Below, piece after piece: positions 19,872 through 28,192 of a DNA stretch of 64,000 nt. The translations under genes and the position numbers were made by a program. The notes below the pieces were generated by a model that saw only the letters and a program-made list of their open reading frames with translations, was not told the origin of the DNA and did not search any database. The stretch comes from Pseudomonadota bacterium (GTDB lineage: Bacteria; Pseudomonadota; Gammaproteobacteria; Pseudomonadales; Pseudohongiellaceae), in NCBI GenBank assembly GCA_027621405.1, contig JAQCBT010000017.1, positions 1 to 64,000 of the forward strand, read 5' to 3'. Position 1 is the stretch's first letter. Every line of letters starts with the position of its first letter.

Positions 19872-20908
19872 TGGCCCTGGAAGAAGAACGAATAGTATCG
19901 GCAGAGGGTTCTGTCATCGAAGAGTCCCAGGACCGGGCCATCCGCCCACTCAGACTTGCCGATTACGTGGGCCAGGCTGAAGTCAAGGAACAGATGGATA
20001 TCTTCATCAATGCCGCCCGTAAACGCTCCGAACCACTTGATCATACCCTGGTGTTTGGTCCGCCGGGGCTTGGCAAGACTACCCTGGCCAACATTGTGGC
20101 CAATGAACTTGGTGTGGCTATCAAGACGACCTCCGGTCCGGTGCTGGAAAAGGCCGGTGACCTGGCCGCCATGCTTACCAACCTGGAAGAGGGCGATGTA
20201 CTGTTCATCGACGAGATTCATCGGCTGAATCCTGCCATCGAGGAAATACTGTACCCGGCGATGGAGGACTACCAATTGGACATCATGATCGGGGAAGGGC
20301 CAGCTGCGCGGTCAATCAAGCTCGACTTGCCTCCCTTCACCCTGGTTGGTGCGACAACCCGCGCGGGATTGTTGACATCGCCCCTGAGAGACCGCTTCGG
20401 CATCATCCAGCGTCTCGAGTTCTATTCTGTCGCCGAGCTTAGCCAGATTGTCACCCGTTCAGCCCGTATTCTCGGTAGCGAGATCGACGCGGAAGGGGCC
20501 GAGGAAATCGCGAAGCGGTCCCGGGGCACACCCCGCATCGCCAATCGTCTATTGCGCAGGGTGCGGGACTACGCCGAGGTGCGTGAAGATGGCAAGGTGA
20601 ACCTGTTGGCGGCCAGCAAGGCATTGGACATGCTCAGCATCGACAAGCACGGTTTCGACCAGATGGACCGCCGCCTGCTGTTGACGATGATCGAGAAGTT
20701 TGACGGTGGTCCGGTGGGGATCGACAGCCTGGCGGCAGCTCTCAGCGAGGAGCGCGATACCTTGGAAGATGTTGTGGAGCCCTACCTGATTCAGCAGGGT
20801 TTTATCATGCGTACCCCACGGGGCAGGGTAGTCACGCAGTTCGCCTATCGTCATTTTGGCATCAATCCCTCGAAGCAGCTGCAAGACCTGTTTAACCCCG
20901 AAGACTGA
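19871..20908 (+). CDS. ruvB: Holliday junction branch migration ATPase RuvB
   Basis: RuvB is the hexameric AAA+ motor that drives branch migration with RuvA. The 345-aa protein has [11 protein letters not shown], Walker [12 protein letters not shown], Walker [12 protein letters not shown], the [20 protein letters not shown] sensor region and a C-terminal winged helix ([16 protein letters not shown]). ATG 19871 overlaps the ruvA stop; a GTG three bases earlier is the alternative. ybgC, which usually follows before tolQ, is absent. Confidence 0.98.
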   Translation: MALEEERIVSAEGSVIEESQDRAIRPLRLADYVGQAEVKEQMDIFINAARKRSEPLDHTLVFGPPGLGKTTLANIVANELGVAIKTTSGPVLEKAGDLAAMLTNLEEGDVLFIDEIHRLNPAIEEILYPAMEDYQLDIMIGEGPAARSIKLDLPPFTLVGATTRAGLLTSPLRDRFGIIQRLEFYSVAELSQIVTRSARILGSEIDAEGAEEIAKRSRGTPRIANRLLRRVRDYAEVREDGKVNLLAASKALDMLSIDKHGFDQMDRRLLLTMIEKFDGGPVGIDSLAAALSEERDTLEDVVEPYLIQQGFIMRTPRGRVVTQFAYRHFGINPSKQLQDLFNPED

Positions 20909-21176
20909 GGCAGACAGTGACGACGGTGTCGTGACCAACAGACGGTGGCAAGTTAGATGCCCCTGGGTCTTGAACTGCCACAATTACGCCACAATTTTTC
21001 CCCAATTTGTCTGTTTTGGTCGTTGTGGCGTTAGTTTTTGCCTGTTAAATGCGTTTTCCCGAAACTATTTCTGATTTTGGCCGAATAATTGCTTTAAACC
21101 CGCGGATTTCCAGAAGAAATTTACGGTCATACTCTAAAAGCCCCAGCCCTCTGAATTCGATCTGGAGAAACAAAAA
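20909..21176. other. ruvB-tolQ intergenic region without ybgC
   Basis: These 268 bp occupy the place where the thioesterase gene ybgC is normally found. No remnant is readable in any frame. The sequence includes CGCCACAA at about 20989 and its inverse TTGTGGCG at about 21022, separated by about 25 nt, and an AT-rich stretch that may carry the tol promoter. GGAG at about 21162 is the tolQ ribosome-binding site. Confidence 0.5.
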
Positions 21177-21863
21177 TTGAATAGCGATATCAGTACCCTG
21201 GAACTGATTCTCGATGCCAGCCCATCCGAGCAGATGGTGTTTCTGGTATTGCTCATCCTGTCTGTGATTTCCTGGGTAATCATTATCCAGCGTCGCATGG
21301 TGCTGTCAGCAGCCCGCAAGGGGGTCTACAGCTTCGAGCAACGCTTCTGGTCCGGTATGGACCTGAGCCAGTTGTACAAGGAAGGTACCCAGATGCAGCA
21401 GGAAAATCTGCAGCTCGTGGGAATCGAAAACATATTTCGCGCCGGCTTCAAGGAATTCATGCGACTACGGCAACAGGCTTCGGTGGACAAGGAGGCGATA
21501 ATGGAAGGTGCGCAGCGTGCCATGCGGGTTGCCTATTCCAGGGAAGAGGAGAAGCTGGAGAGGCATCTACCAATCCTGGCCACAATTGGCTCGGTTTCGC
21601 CCTATATCGGTCTGTTCGGAACGGTTATTGGTATCATGAACGCATTCCTGGGTCTCGCGAGCCAGAGCCAGGCAACCTTGCAGGTTGTAGCTCCGGGCAT
21701 TGCGGCAGCGCTGATTGCGACAGCGCTGGGCCTGTTTACTGCTATTCCAGCGGTTGTCGCCTATAACCGCTATTCTGCAACCATGGACAATGTCACCAGT
21801 AGCTATGTGACGTTCAGCGATGAGTTTTCCTCGATTCTCCATCGTCAAATACACAGCAGTTAA
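21177..21863 (+). CDS. tolQ: Tol-Pal system inner-membrane protein TolQ
   Basis: TolQ forms, with TolR, the proton-driven stator that energises TolA during outer-membrane constriction at division. The 228-aa protein has one N-terminal transmembrane helix (VFLVLLILSVISWVIII), a cytoplasmic loop, and two further helices around YIGLFGTVIGIMNAF and APGIAAALIATALGLFTAIPAVVAYN, all typical of the TolQ/ExbB/MotA family. The start is TTG 21177, preceded by GGAG; the next ATG (21234) would delete part of helix 1. It is the first gene of tolQRAB-pal-cpoB. Confidence 0.96.
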   Translation: MNSDISTLELILDASPSEQMVFLVLLILSVISWVIIIQRRMVLSAARKGVYSFEQRFWSGMDLSQLYKEGTQMQQENLQLVGIENIFRAGFKEFMRLRQQASVDKEAIMEGAQRAMRVAYSREEEKLERHLPILATIGSVSPYIGLFGTVIGIMNAFLGLASQSQATLQVVAPGIAAALIATALGLFTAIPAVVAYNRYSATMDNVTSSYVTFSDEFSSILHRQIHSS

Positions 21864-21890
21864 TTACAGGGCAACGAAGTACGGATAAGC

Positions 21891-22331
21891 ATGGATACGA
21901 TCGTTCGCAAGAAGCGCAAGCCGATGAGTGAGATCAATGTAGTACCCTACATTGATGTGATGCTGGTGTTGCTCATCGTTTTCATGGTGACGGCGCCCAT
22001 GCTAAACCAGGGCATCGAAGTGGATTTGCCGCAGGCCAACAATGAGCCCCTGGAAATCGATGAGAATTTCGAAACACTAGTGGTGTCGATCACCGCTGCC
22101 GGTGAATATTATCTGAGCGTGGGCGCTACCGGTGACGAACGTCAATCTGTCACGCTGGAAACGGTGGGAGAACAGGTGAGCCGTATCGTTAACGCCAACC
22201 CGGACATCCAGGTGTTGGTGGAAGGGGATACTGCAGCCGATTGGGGGGCGATGATAACCCTCATCACCACCCTCAACGCGGCGGGTGTGGTTAATCCCAA
22301 TTTCATCACTCAACCCATGGATAGTCTGTGA
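21891..22331 (+). CDS. tolR: Tol-Pal system protein TolR
   Basis: TolR is the partner of TolQ. The 146-aa protein has a short basic cytoplasmic start (RKKRKPMSEINVVPYIDVMLVLLIVFMVT) holding the proton-carrying Asp of the single transmembrane helix, and a periplasmic ExbD-like domain ending AGVVNPNFITQP. ATG 21891 follows tolQ by 27 bp. Together with TolQ it uses the proton gradient to pull TolA. Confidence 0.96.
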   Translation: MDTIVRKKRKPMSEINVVPYIDVMLVLLIVFMVTAPMLNQGIEVDLPQANNEPLEIDENFETLVVSITAAGEYYLSVGATGDERQSVTLETVGEQVSRIVNANPDIQVLVEGDTAADWGAMITLITTLNAAGVVNPNFITQPMDSL

Positions 22332-22362
22332 TAACCGGCAACTGCATTATTTACCGGCGACC

Positions 22363-23235
22363 ATGAATAATTTTTTTAACAATCTCATCATCTACAACGG
22401 CTACCCGCTGTCGGTAGTGCTTGCCCTGGTAATGCATACTGCCGTCTTCGTCGCCGTGTTGTATTTTCAGTCACGCAACGAGGTTGAGGCACTGGAACTG
22501 GTGCAGCCGACGATCATCAAGGCGCTGTTCATCGATGAGAATCCGCAGGTACGCAACCAGCGACTCCAGGACCAGCGGCGCATAGACCTGCAAAGAGAGC
22601 GCGAACGCGAGCAACAGCGTCAGGCCGAGGCTGAGCGCCAGGCGGAAGCTGAGCGTCAGGAGAGAGAACGTCAGCAGGCAGCAGAGCGACAGCGCCGCGA
22701 AGAAGAGCAGCGCCAGGCAGCCCTGCGCGAGCGTGAAGAGCTGGAAAGACTGCGAGAACTGGAGCGCGAGGCACAACTGCGTCGTGAGCAGGAAAACCGG
22801 GAAAACGAGTTGCGCCAGCAGCGTGAGCGGGAAGAGGCGGAGCGGGCAGAGAGACTGCGTCGCGAGGAGGCAAACCGGCGCCAGCAACAGGCTGCGGCTG
22901 AGGCTGCAGCTGCAGAGGCTGCTCGCAATGAATTTGAACTGGTGCAGAGTGCTACCGGTTTGATTCAGCAACTCGTGCAGGATAACTGGTCGCGGCCGCC
23001 CAGCGCCAGGAACGGTATGCGGGCTATCCTGCAGATTCGTATGCTGCCAACTGGAGAACTGGTGGATGTAACCATCACCCAGTCGAGTGGAGACCCGGCC
23101 TTCGATCGCTCGGCAGAGACTGCTGTGTTCCGAGCCGCGCCTTTCAGTGAACTCCAGAGTTTGCCGATAAATGTATTTAATGCCAATTTCAGGTTACTGT
23201 CCCTGATTTTTGAGCCACAGGACTTATTGAACTGA
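22363..23235 (+). CDS. tolA: Tol-Pal system protein TolA
   Basis: TolA spans the periplasm from the TolQR stator to Pal/TolB. The 290-aa protein has one N-terminal membrane anchor (YPLSVVLALVMHTAVFVAVLYF, about 14-35), a long charged coiled coil made mostly of Glu, Arg, Gln and Ala (about 60-190), and a TolA/TonB-like C-terminal domain (QQLVQDNWSRPPSARNGMRA, later SSGDPAFDRSAETAVFRAAPF). ATG 22363 is preferred to an upstream frame start at 22285 that overlaps tolR. Repetitive Glu/Arg codons create several long false antisense reading frames. Confidence 0.93.
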   Translation: MNNFFNNLIIYNGYPLSVVLALVMHTAVFVAVLYFQSRNEVEALELVQPTIIKALFIDENPQVRNQRLQDQRRIDLQREREREQQRQAEAERQAEAERQERERQQAAERQRREEEQRQAALREREELERLRELEREAQLRREQENRENELRQQREREEAERAERLRREEANRRQQQAAAEAAAAEAARNEFELVQSATGLIQQLVQDNWSRPPSARNGMRAILQIRMLPTGELVDVTITQSSGDPAFDRSAETAVFRAAPFSELQSLPINVFNANFRLLSLIFEPQDLLN

Positions 23236-24545
23236 TGAAAAATTTCCGAACTGTATTATTGCTCCTGGGTTTCCTTAGCTGTACTTCCCATGCTGAATTG
23301 AGCATACAGATTACCCAGGGTGTGGACAATCCGATCCCCATTTCCATCGTGCCTTTTGCCTGGCAGGGCAGTGGTGTTCTCAGCGAGGACGTGGCTCGCA
23401 TCGTAACCAGCGACCTGGAACAGGTAGGGGAATTCCGGGCTCTGTCCCCGGGCAATATGCTCAGCCTCCCCAGGGAGGAGAGTGAAGTCTTTTATCGCGA
23501 CTGGCGTACGCTGGCGCAGGACTACCTGCTCGTAGGCAAGATTGACCGGGCTCCGGGCAGTCAATTGGTGCAGGTTCAGTACGAGTTCTTTGACATCAAC
23601 AGGGAAGTGAAACTTGCTGGCGAAATACTGACTGGGAGCGTGACGCAGCTCAGGGATATTGCACACGAGATCAGCAATGTCGTGTTCGAAATTGTTACTG
23701 GAACACGTGGCGCCTTTACCACGCAGATTCTCTATATCGTCGCCGAGGAAAACAGTCCAGGCAATACGACTTTCCGCCTGGAGAAGTCCGACTATGATGG
23801 TCAGCGTGCCGAGGTGCTACTGGAGTCCAGCGAGCCCATCATGTCACCAAGCTGGTCGCCTAACGGGCAGGACATCGCCTATGTGTCTTTCGAGACAACC
23901 TTGCCACGGATCTATATTCAGAATATTGCCACGGGTCAACGCCGACAGATTACCAACTACCCCAATATCAATAGCTCTCCTGTGTGGTCGCCTGATGGCA
24001 GCAAGCTGGCGATGGTTCTGTCCAAAGATGGCAGCCCGGATATCTATGTGCAGGACCTGACTACTAATGAACTGATACGGGTCACCGATCATCCGGCTAT
24101 CGATACCGAGCCGGCCTGGACAGTGGATGGGCGGGCCATTTCCTTTATGTCTGATCGTACCGGGCAACCGCAGATCTACCAGATGGAACTCGGCGCCAGT
24201 TCCTTCGATGTTGAGCGCCTCACCTACGATTGTTTCCAGTGCATGAAAGGCCAGTTCCTGCCCGACGGCGTCAACCTGGTGCATGTACGCCGCGAGACCC
24301 GACAGAGCCCGAACTACCAGATCGCGATCATGAATATACAAACCTTGCGGGTGATCACCTTGACGGACACGTCACTGGACGAATCTCCCAGCGTTGCTCC
24401 TAATGGCAGCATGATTATGTACGCTACCAAGTACCAGGGCAGGGGGGTGCTCGATGCGGTATCCATTGACGGACGAGTCAAGTTCCGTTTACCATCGTCG
24501 CGGGGCGATGTACGTGAGCCAGCCTGGTCTCCGTTCTTTAACTAA
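23235..24545 (+). CDS. tolB: Tol-Pal system beta-propeller protein TolB
   Basis: TolB is the periplasmic six-bladed beta-propeller that competes with peptidoglycan for Pal. The 436-aa protein has a signal peptide (cleaved near SHAELS), the N-terminal TolB domain (IPISIVPFAWQG), then repeated propeller blades with the WSPxG/D pattern (SWSPNGQDIAYVS, VWSPDGSKLAMVL, APNGSMIMYATKY) and a closing SSRGDVREPAWSPFFN. ATG 23235 overlaps the tolA TGA by one base. Confidence 0.97.
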   Translation: MKNFRTVLLLLGFLSCTSHAELSIQITQGVDNPIPISIVPFAWQGSGVLSEDVARIVTSDLEQVGEFRALSPGNMLSLPREESEVFYRDWRTLAQDYLLVGKIDRAPGSQLVQVQYEFFDINREVKLAGEILTGSVTQLRDIAHEISNVVFEIVTGTRGAFTTQILYIVAEENSPGNTTFRLEKSDYDGQRAEVLLESSEPIMSPSWSPNGQDIAYVSFETTLPRIYIQNIATGQRRQITNYPNINSSPVWSPDGSKLAMVLSKDGSPDIYVQDLTTNELIRVTDHPAIDTEPAWTVDGRAISFMSDRTGQPQIYQMELGASSFDVERLTYDCFQCMKGQFLPDGVNLVHVRRETRQSPNYQIAIMNIQTLRVITLTDTSLDESPSVAPNGSMIMYATKYQGRGVLDAVSIDGRVKFRLPSSRGDVREPAWSPFFN

Positions 24546-24627
24546 GCGACGGAAAAGCTTCATAATTTTCCAAACAACCAACCGTCTGTAAAACAGATAA
24601 TTTTTCAGTTCCTGGAGGACACAAGAA

Positions 24628-25167
24628 GTGTTTATTCAACGCAACAATCTTCATAAATTTGGCCTGATAGTTGTATCGCTATTTGCCCTGGCCGCTTGCA
24701 GCTCTACGAGCGATACAGACGAAGCGGCTGATAGCGGATCTGCTACCGGCTCGAGCAGTTCGAGCGGCTCCGCATCCTCCAGTGCAGGTTCCAGCAGTGG
24801 ACAGTTAAGCCAGGAGGAGGTTCGTGCCCAGAATGCTCTGCGCCAGACTGTTTTCTATTTCGACTTTGACGTTGCGGAATTCAAACCAGAAGACCGTGAC
24901 ACCCTGACTTACCATGCTCGTGATCTGGCTGCCAGCCCGAACAAGCGAATTCGCCTGGAAGGTCACGCCGACGAGCGCGGTACGCGTGAGTACAACCTTG
25001 CCCTTGGTGAGCGTCGTGCCAACGGTATTCTCAATTACCTGATCGTTAATGGTGCATCACGTTCCCAGATTGAAGTAGTAAGCTATGGTGAGGAGCGTCC
25101 AGCACAGAACGGACAAACCGAATCAGCCTACTCTCGAAACCGACGTGTTGAAGTTGTCGCCCGATAA
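24628..25167 (+). CDS. pal: peptidoglycan-associated lipoprotein Pal
   Basis: Pal is an outer-membrane lipoprotein that ties the outer membrane to peptidoglycan. The 179-aa protein has a lipoprotein signal with lipobox LAAC (Cys at about residue 24), a Ser/Gly-rich linker, and an OmpA-like domain carrying FYFDFDVAEFKPED and the peptidoglycan-binding GHADERGTREYNLALGERRA. The start is GTG 24628, with GGAGG about 10 nt upstream. It lies in the tol-pal operon, about 80 bp after tolB. Confidence 0.97.
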   Translation: MFIQRNNLHKFGLIVVSLFALAACSSTSDTDEAADSGSATGSSSSSGSASSSAGSSSGQLSQEEVRAQNALRQTVFYFDFDVAEFKPEDRDTLTYHARDLAASPNKRIRLEGHADERGTREYNLALGERRANGILNYLIVNGASRSQIEVVSYGEERPAQNGQTESAYSRNRRVEVVAR

Positions 25168-25190
25168 AGTAGACAGATAAAAACGGATAG

Positions 25191-26129
25191 ATGAACCGAC
25201 TCCCGAAGTTTGCAAGCCGCTACGCATTGCCAGCACTAATAGCAGGCACTCTTGCGACCGCAGCTGCAGCCCAGGGAGGCGGTACCGTAGTGGAATCCCA
25301 GGGTCTTACCCTGGGAGGAAGCTCAAGCTCCAATTCCGCACCACAGTCGACTGCACCCGTATCGAATAACGATGCCCTGCAATTATTGTTGGATCAGAAT
25401 CGACAATTGCAGGCTGAAGTTCAGGCCTTGCGCGGCATGGTCGAGGAACAGGGGTTCGAGATCAGGCGCCTGCAGAGAGATTCCCTGAACCGCTACACCG
25501 ACATGGACGAGCGCCTGCAGGCACTGGAATCCCGTGCCGCGTCTTCTCCAGCGTCTCCTGGTAGTCCTGGCAGTACAGCCATATCAAACGCACCTGCGCA
25601 GTCTGGATCAACCAGCACAGCCCAACAGCCGGTGGCGTCCAATGATTCGACTGTATCGGCATCCAGCGGGCTGACTACACCCGATGAACGCACGGTAGTA
25701 ACTCCACGCAGTACCCGGCCAACTACCAGCCGAGGCACATTACAGCCCGCGGTGTTGAGCGAACAGCAGCTATATCAGATGGCCTATGACTCGGTAATTA
25801 ATAGCAACTTCGAGCTTTCCATCGCCGAATTTGATCAGTACCTCAGTATTTATCCACAGGGCCGTTTTGTAACCAATGCCCACTACTGGAAAGGTCAGGC
25901 CTATCTGTATCTTAACCGGTATACCGAAGCCAGAGACTCCTACGAAATTATCCTGAACCAGTTTTCCGATTCTGCGAAACTGCCCGATGCCATGTACGGC
26001 TTGGCGCAGGCCTATGAAGGGCTGGGCAACCTGCCTCAGGCACGGCGACTCCTGAACGATATCAAGCGCCAGTTCCCCAACACCGGCGCAGCGAGCCTCG
26101 CCGATACCCGATTACTGACCCTGGATTAG
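25191..26129 (+). CDS. cpoB: cell division coordinator CpoB (YbgF)
   Basis: CpoB is a periplasmic TolA-binding protein that coordinates outer-membrane constriction with peptidoglycan synthesis. The 312-aa protein has a signal sequence (cleavage near AAAAQG), an N-terminal trimerising coiled coil (LLLDQNRQLQAEVQALRGMVEEQ), a Ser/Thr/Pro-rich linker at about 110-185, and C-terminal TPR repeats (YQMAYDSVINSNFELSIAEF; NAHYWKGQAYLYL; DAMYGLAQAYEGLG). It ends the tol-pal operon before queE. Confidence 0.95.
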   Translation: MNRLPKFASRYALPALIAGTLATAAAAQGGGTVVESQGLTLGGSSSSNSAPQSTAPVSNNDALQLLLDQNRQLQAEVQALRGMVEEQGFEIRRLQRDSLNRYTDMDERLQALESRAASSPASPGSPGSTAISNAPAQSGSTSTAQQPVASNDSTVSASSGLTTPDERTVVTPRSTRPTTSRGTLQPAVLSEQQLYQMAYDSVINSNFELSIAEFDQYLSIYPQGRFVTNAHYWKGQAYLYLNRYTEARDSYEIILNQFSDSAKLPDAMYGLAQAYEGLGNLPQARRLLNDIKRQFPNTGAASLADTRLLTLD

Positions 26130-26175
26130 GGGTCAGCCAGGTCGCCCGCTTTCGGGTTTGCAACAATTCATTCCA

Positions 26176-26829
26176 ATGATTACCCCCGATAGTTTACGCA
26201 TTACGGAGATATTCCATTCCCTGCAGGGGGAAGCGCGCAGCGTTGGCATCCCCACCGTGTTTGTGCGCCTTACGGGTTGTCCATTGCGCTGTCAGTACTG
26301 CGATACGGCCTATGCGTTTGAAGGCGGAATTCAGCATGCCCTTCCAGACATCGTGCAAACTGTAAAGGAATTCGATTGTGACTACGTCACGGTTACCGGC
26401 GGTGAGCCGCTGGCGCAGCCGAATTGTCTGCCTCTACTCTCGCTGTTGTGTGACCAGGGACTGCAGGTGTCACTGGAGACGGGTGGTGCCATGCCAATCG
26501 ATACGGTGGATGAGCGGGTCTCTGTAGTGCTGGACCTGAAGACACCGGGCTCGGACGAGGTTGGTCGCAACCGTCTGCAAAACATTGCACTGCTGAAGCC
26601 CAAAGACCAGGTTAAATTTGTGATCTGTGACCGCAAGGACTATGAGTGGTCGCGTTCGAAGTTGCTGGAATATAACCTGGCAGAGCGAGCGGGTGAGGTG
26701 TTGTTCTCACCATCCCATGAGCAGTTATCGGCCCGTGATCTGGCTGAATGGGTTCTGGAAGACAGGCTCAGGGTTCGGCTGCAATTACAATTGCACAAGA
26801 TTTTGTGGGGAGCAGAGCAGGGTCGATAG
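26176..26829 (+). CDS. queE: 7-carboxy-7-deazaguanine synthase QueE
   Basis: QueE is a radical-SAM enzyme that contracts carboxytetrahydropterin to 7-carboxy-7-deazaguanine on the way to queuosine. The 217-aa protein begins ITEIFHSLQGEA, with the cluster-binding C-x3-C-x2-C as CPLRCQYC (near residue 37), then the TVTGGEPLAQ motif. ATG 26176 fits the usual length; the frame also allows TTG 26158. The order cpoB-queE-queC-tRNA-Lys is the Pseudomonas arrangement. Its partner queD is elsewhere in this window (46205-46561). Confidence 0.95.
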   Translation: MITPDSLRITEIFHSLQGEARSVGIPTVFVRLTGCPLRCQYCDTAYAFEGGIQHALPDIVQTVKEFDCDYVTVTGGEPLAQPNCLPLLSLLCDQGLQVSLETGGAMPIDTVDERVSVVLDLKTPGSDEVGRNRLQNIALLKPKDQVKFVICDRKDYEWSRSKLLEYNLAERAGEVLFSPSHEQLSARDLAEWVLEDRLRVRLQLQLHKILWGAEQGR

Positions 26830-26902
26830 CAGTGTTCGGCACAGTTTTATCGAGCTGAATGGAGCATGAAGAGAACCTGATGAAAAATCCGGAAGCAGAC
26901 TA

Positions 26903-27574
26903 ATGACAAGCAAAGCCATCGTCCTGGTATCCGGCGGGCTGGATTCCGCCACCTGTCTTGCCCTCGCCATCAATCAGGGTTACGAGTGTTATGCACTGAG
27001 TTTTAATTACGGGCAGCGCTCCATCAGTGAATTGAACGCAGCGCGGCGAGTTGCCCAGGCCGCCGGGGTGAAAGATCACAAGGTTATCAGCCTCGGCCTG
27101 GATACCTTGGGTGGCTCCGCACTAACCGACACCAGCATCGCGATTCCCGAAGGCGGCACGGAAGGGATACCTGTCACCTACGTGCCTGCGCGCAATACGG
27201 TATTCCTCTCCTATGGCCTGGCCTGGGCAGAGGTGCTGGATGCAGATGCACTGTTTATCGGGGTGAATTCAGTGGATTACTCAGGCTATCCAGACTGCCG
27301 ACCTGAATTCATCGAGGCCTACGCCCGCATGATGAACCTCGCCACCAAGAAGGGCGTCGAGGGCGGTGAGATTGCTCTGAAGACCCCGCTTATTCATCTC
27401 AGCAAGGGTGAGATTATCAAGACAGGCACCCGCTTCGGAGTGGATTACAGCCTGACGGTATCCTGCTACCAGGCCGACGAAGACGGCGCCGCCTGCGGTG
27501 CCTGCGATAGCTGCCTGCTGCGCAAGGCAGGGTTTGCTGAGGCCGGAATAGAGGATCCAACCCGCTATAAGTGA
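26903..27574 (+). CDS. queC: 7-cyano-7-deazaguanine synthase QueC
   Basis: QueC turns 7-carboxy-7-deazaguanine into preQ0 using ATP and ammonia. The 223-aa enzyme has the PP-loop [14 protein letters not shown] near the start, the FNYGQR and [18 protein letters not shown] segments, and a C-terminal zinc site with four Cys ([20 protein letters not shown]). It follows queE by about 70 bp and precedes tRNA-Lys by about 215 bp. Confidence 0.97.
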   Translation: MTSKAIVLVSGGLDSATCLALAINQGYECYALSFNYGQRSISELNAARRVAQAAGVKDHKVISLGLDTLGGSALTDTSIAIPEGGTEGIPVTYVPARNTVFLSYGLAWAEVLDADALFIGVNSVDYSGYPDCRPEFIEAYARMMNLATKKGVEGGEIALKTPLIHLSKGEIIKTGTRFGVDYSLTVSCYQADEDGAACGACDSCLLRKAGFAEAGIEDPTRYK

Positions 27575-27667
27575 TTCCAAATCAGTTGCTTATGCGGCAG
27601 TGCACAATCCGTTTTTGAATATGGAAATTCGGGATAAGTTCAAGTACTATACCGCCCCTTTGAGAGT

Positions 27668-27682
27668 CCGGGTCGTTAGCTC
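27668..27682 (+). repeat. partial copy of the tRNA-Lys 5' end
   Basis: CCGGGTCGTTAGCTC occurs here and again at 27788-27802, where its last 13 bases are the first 13 of tRNA-Lys. After this point the copy diverges completely, so it is a 5' fragment or decayed duplicate about 120 bp upstream of the intact gene. Confidence 0.75.
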
Positions 27683-27789
27683 GACTCACCTGGCTAAGGA
27701 GCATTATGCTAGCTTGCTAGCCAGAATACGTAGTACAAGAGAATCTGTTGCTTGCTTCAAGCGAAGTAACCAGACTCAAACCAGATACC

Positions 27790-27865
27790 GGGTCGTTAGC
27801 TCAGTCGGTAGAGCAGTTGGCTTTTAACCAATTGGTCGTAGGTTCGAATCCTACACGACCCACCA
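27790..27865 (+). tRNA. tRNA-Lys (UUU)
   Basis: This is a complete cloverleaf of 76 nt: acceptor GGGTCGT pairing with ACGACCC, D-arm GCTC/GAGC, anticodon stem GTTGG/CCAAT (one G-T pair) with loop CTTTTAA (anticodon TTT), T-arm with GGTTCGAATCC, discriminator A and an encoded CCA. It follows queC as in Pseudomonas. The anticodon U34 is a target of the MnmC enzyme encoded at 39520-41490. Confidence 0.97.
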
Positions 27866-27871
27866 AATATC

Positions 27872-27900
27872 AAGGGAAGCATTGGCTTCCCTTTTTATTT
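27872..27900 (+). terminator. Rho-independent terminator of tRNA-Lys
   Basis: AAGGGAAGC (27872-27880) pairs with GCTTCCCTT (27885-27893) around an ATTG loop, followed by a T-rich tract. It starts 7 nt after the tRNA CCA end. A decayed copy of the same hairpin lies at about 28217-28243. Confidence 0.9.
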
Positions 27901-27916
27901 TGGCCCAAGTGGGGTT

Positions 27917-28185
27917 CTTTCGAACCGTCAGAGGTTCGAAAGCCGCGAATGCGGCGCAGACGTCACGCAAAGCGTGACGCCCGGCGGGTGAGGAATTTGG
28001 CTTAGCCAAATTCCGAATCACAAACTGCGTGCCGGAATCGCCCCCGGCGATTCTCGGCACGCCTACATCCATGTAGACGAGCAGTTTGGGCCGGAATAGT
28101 TCCATACACTTCCGGCACGCCGACATCCCTGTCGGCGACAGCGAAGCTGCCCCGAAGGGGTGAGCAATTTGGCTAAGCCAAATTG
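27917..28185. repeat. cluster of ten consecutive inverted repeats
   Basis: Ten hairpins fill 269 bp: 27917-27942 (10-bp stem), 27942-27955 (5), 27961-27979 (8), 27992-28014 (10), 28027-28062 (16 bp, one bulge), 28063-28076 (6), 28090-28116 (7), 28118-28137 (8), 28150-28160 (4) and 28165-28185 (9). The fourth and tenth are related copies inside a 32-bp repeat. Loops are mostly 2-6 nt. None carries a T-tract and no protein is encoded. It resembles clustered extragenic palindromes, but I match no named REP/BIME family. Confidence 0.85.
27989..28020. repeat. 32-bp palindrome-bearing repeat, copy 1
   Basis: This 32-bp unit runs from TGAGGAATTTGG to CGAATCA and matches 28161-28192 at 28 of 32 positions. 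It contains a 10-bp stem with a TTA loop. Confidence 0.8.
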
Positions 28186-28192
28186 GGAATCA
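28161..28192. repeat. 32-bp palindrome-bearing repeat, copy 2
   Basis: This is the second copy of the unit, 172 bp downstream of the first. Two of the four differences (position 5 G to C and position 25 C to G) are compensatory and keep the stem paired. Confidence 0.8.

Noticed and set aside
20948..20963. sigma-54-like -24/-12 motif (TGGCAAG, then TGC)
   Set aside because: GG-GC spacing is right but the -12 half is ATGC rather than TTGC, no activator site is evident, and tolQ is not known to use sigma-54.
22471..22971. Long leftward frames opposite tolA
   Set aside because: They mirror the repetitive Glu/Arg/Gln codons of the TolA coiled coil.
27748..28126. Short proteins encoded across tRNA-Lys and the palindromes, in both directions
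   Set aside because: Frames run through a tRNA, a terminator and hairpins; no ribosome-binding site or family match.
27917..28185. CRISPR array
   Set aside because: The palindromes differ in sequence and spacing; there are no regular direct repeats with unique spacers and no cas genes.
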